15,357 nt of DNA from Phycisphaerales bacterium (lineage in GTDB: Bacteria > Planctomycetota > Phycisphaerae > Phycisphaerales > UBA1924): the NCBI GenBank assembly GCA_003511945.1, contig DOJA01000258.1:1-15357 (forward strand), given 5' to 3'. Positions 15,331 to 15,357 of this stretch are shown here, piece by piece (position 1 is the first letter of the stretch; every line of letters begins with the position of its first letter). The notes under the pieces are model-generated. The model made no database searches. It was not told the DNA's origin and saw only the letters and a list, made by a program, of their open reading frames with translations. Position numbers and translations under genes: made by a program.

Positions 15331-15357
15331 CGGGGGGGGGGCGGCCCGGGGGCGGCG

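Overview
The window is high-GC bacterial DNA. The gene style suggests a planctomycete, probably of the Phycisphaerae. The reasons are a very GC-rich third codon position, a giant secreted RHS/YD-repeat protein with an EF-hand-like DxNxDG loop, a family of helical secreted proteins, and a small conserved protein of a type I associate with that class. The assignment rests on style and remembered family resemblance, not on a marker gene.

Layout from left to right. (1) Positions 1-4748, minus strand: the first 1582 codons of a huge secreted YD-repeat protein, cut by the left edge of the window. A short secreted ORF (4912-5103) lies just upstream on the same strand and may be frameshifted. (2) Positions 5223-6361: a complete IS5-family insertion sequence with imperfect terminal inverted repeats, a TCAC target duplication and an intact DDE transposase. 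(3) Positions 6366-6971: about 600 bases with no convincing gene. (4) Positions 6972-12267, plus strand: a phage-derived block. It holds a ParB-like nuclease fold fused to a beta-class DNA methyltransferase, a probable small terminase, a large terminase with ATPase and nuclease motifs, and a large serine recombinase that has lost its central domain and changed frame. No portal, capsid or tail gene is present, so this is either a decayed prophage end or a very reduced mobile unit. (5) Positions 12311-12385, minus strand: tRNA-Glu(CTC), directly beyond the recombinase remnant. (6) Positions 12456-14042, minus strand: a 101-residue conserved protein and a 356-residue secreted helical protein of unknown function. 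(7) Positions 14215-14982, plus strand: a flavin-dependent reductase closely resembling iodotyrosine deiodinase, with the substrate-binding Glu/Tyr/Lys in the right spacing. Its C-terminal tail is made of 15-base repeats that continue past the stop codon. (8) Positions 15141-15357: a cluster of strong hairpins, then a C12-G36 tract that is probably an artefact at a contig end.

How the genes work together: the methyltransferase and the two terminase genes are packed as an operon (ATGA overlap, then a 26-base overlap) and form a DNA modification and packaging module. The recombinase would have moved the unit but looks dead. The chromosomal genes on either side (YD-repeat protein, tRNA, small conserved gene, secreted protein, deiodinase) show no functional link to one another. 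I found no CRISPR array and no clear novel defence system. The points most worth a second look are the compact methyltransferase-terminase-recombinase block beside a tRNA, the compositional mosaic inside the YD-repeat gene, the repeat-grown tail of the deiodinase, and the nested hairpin downstream of it.
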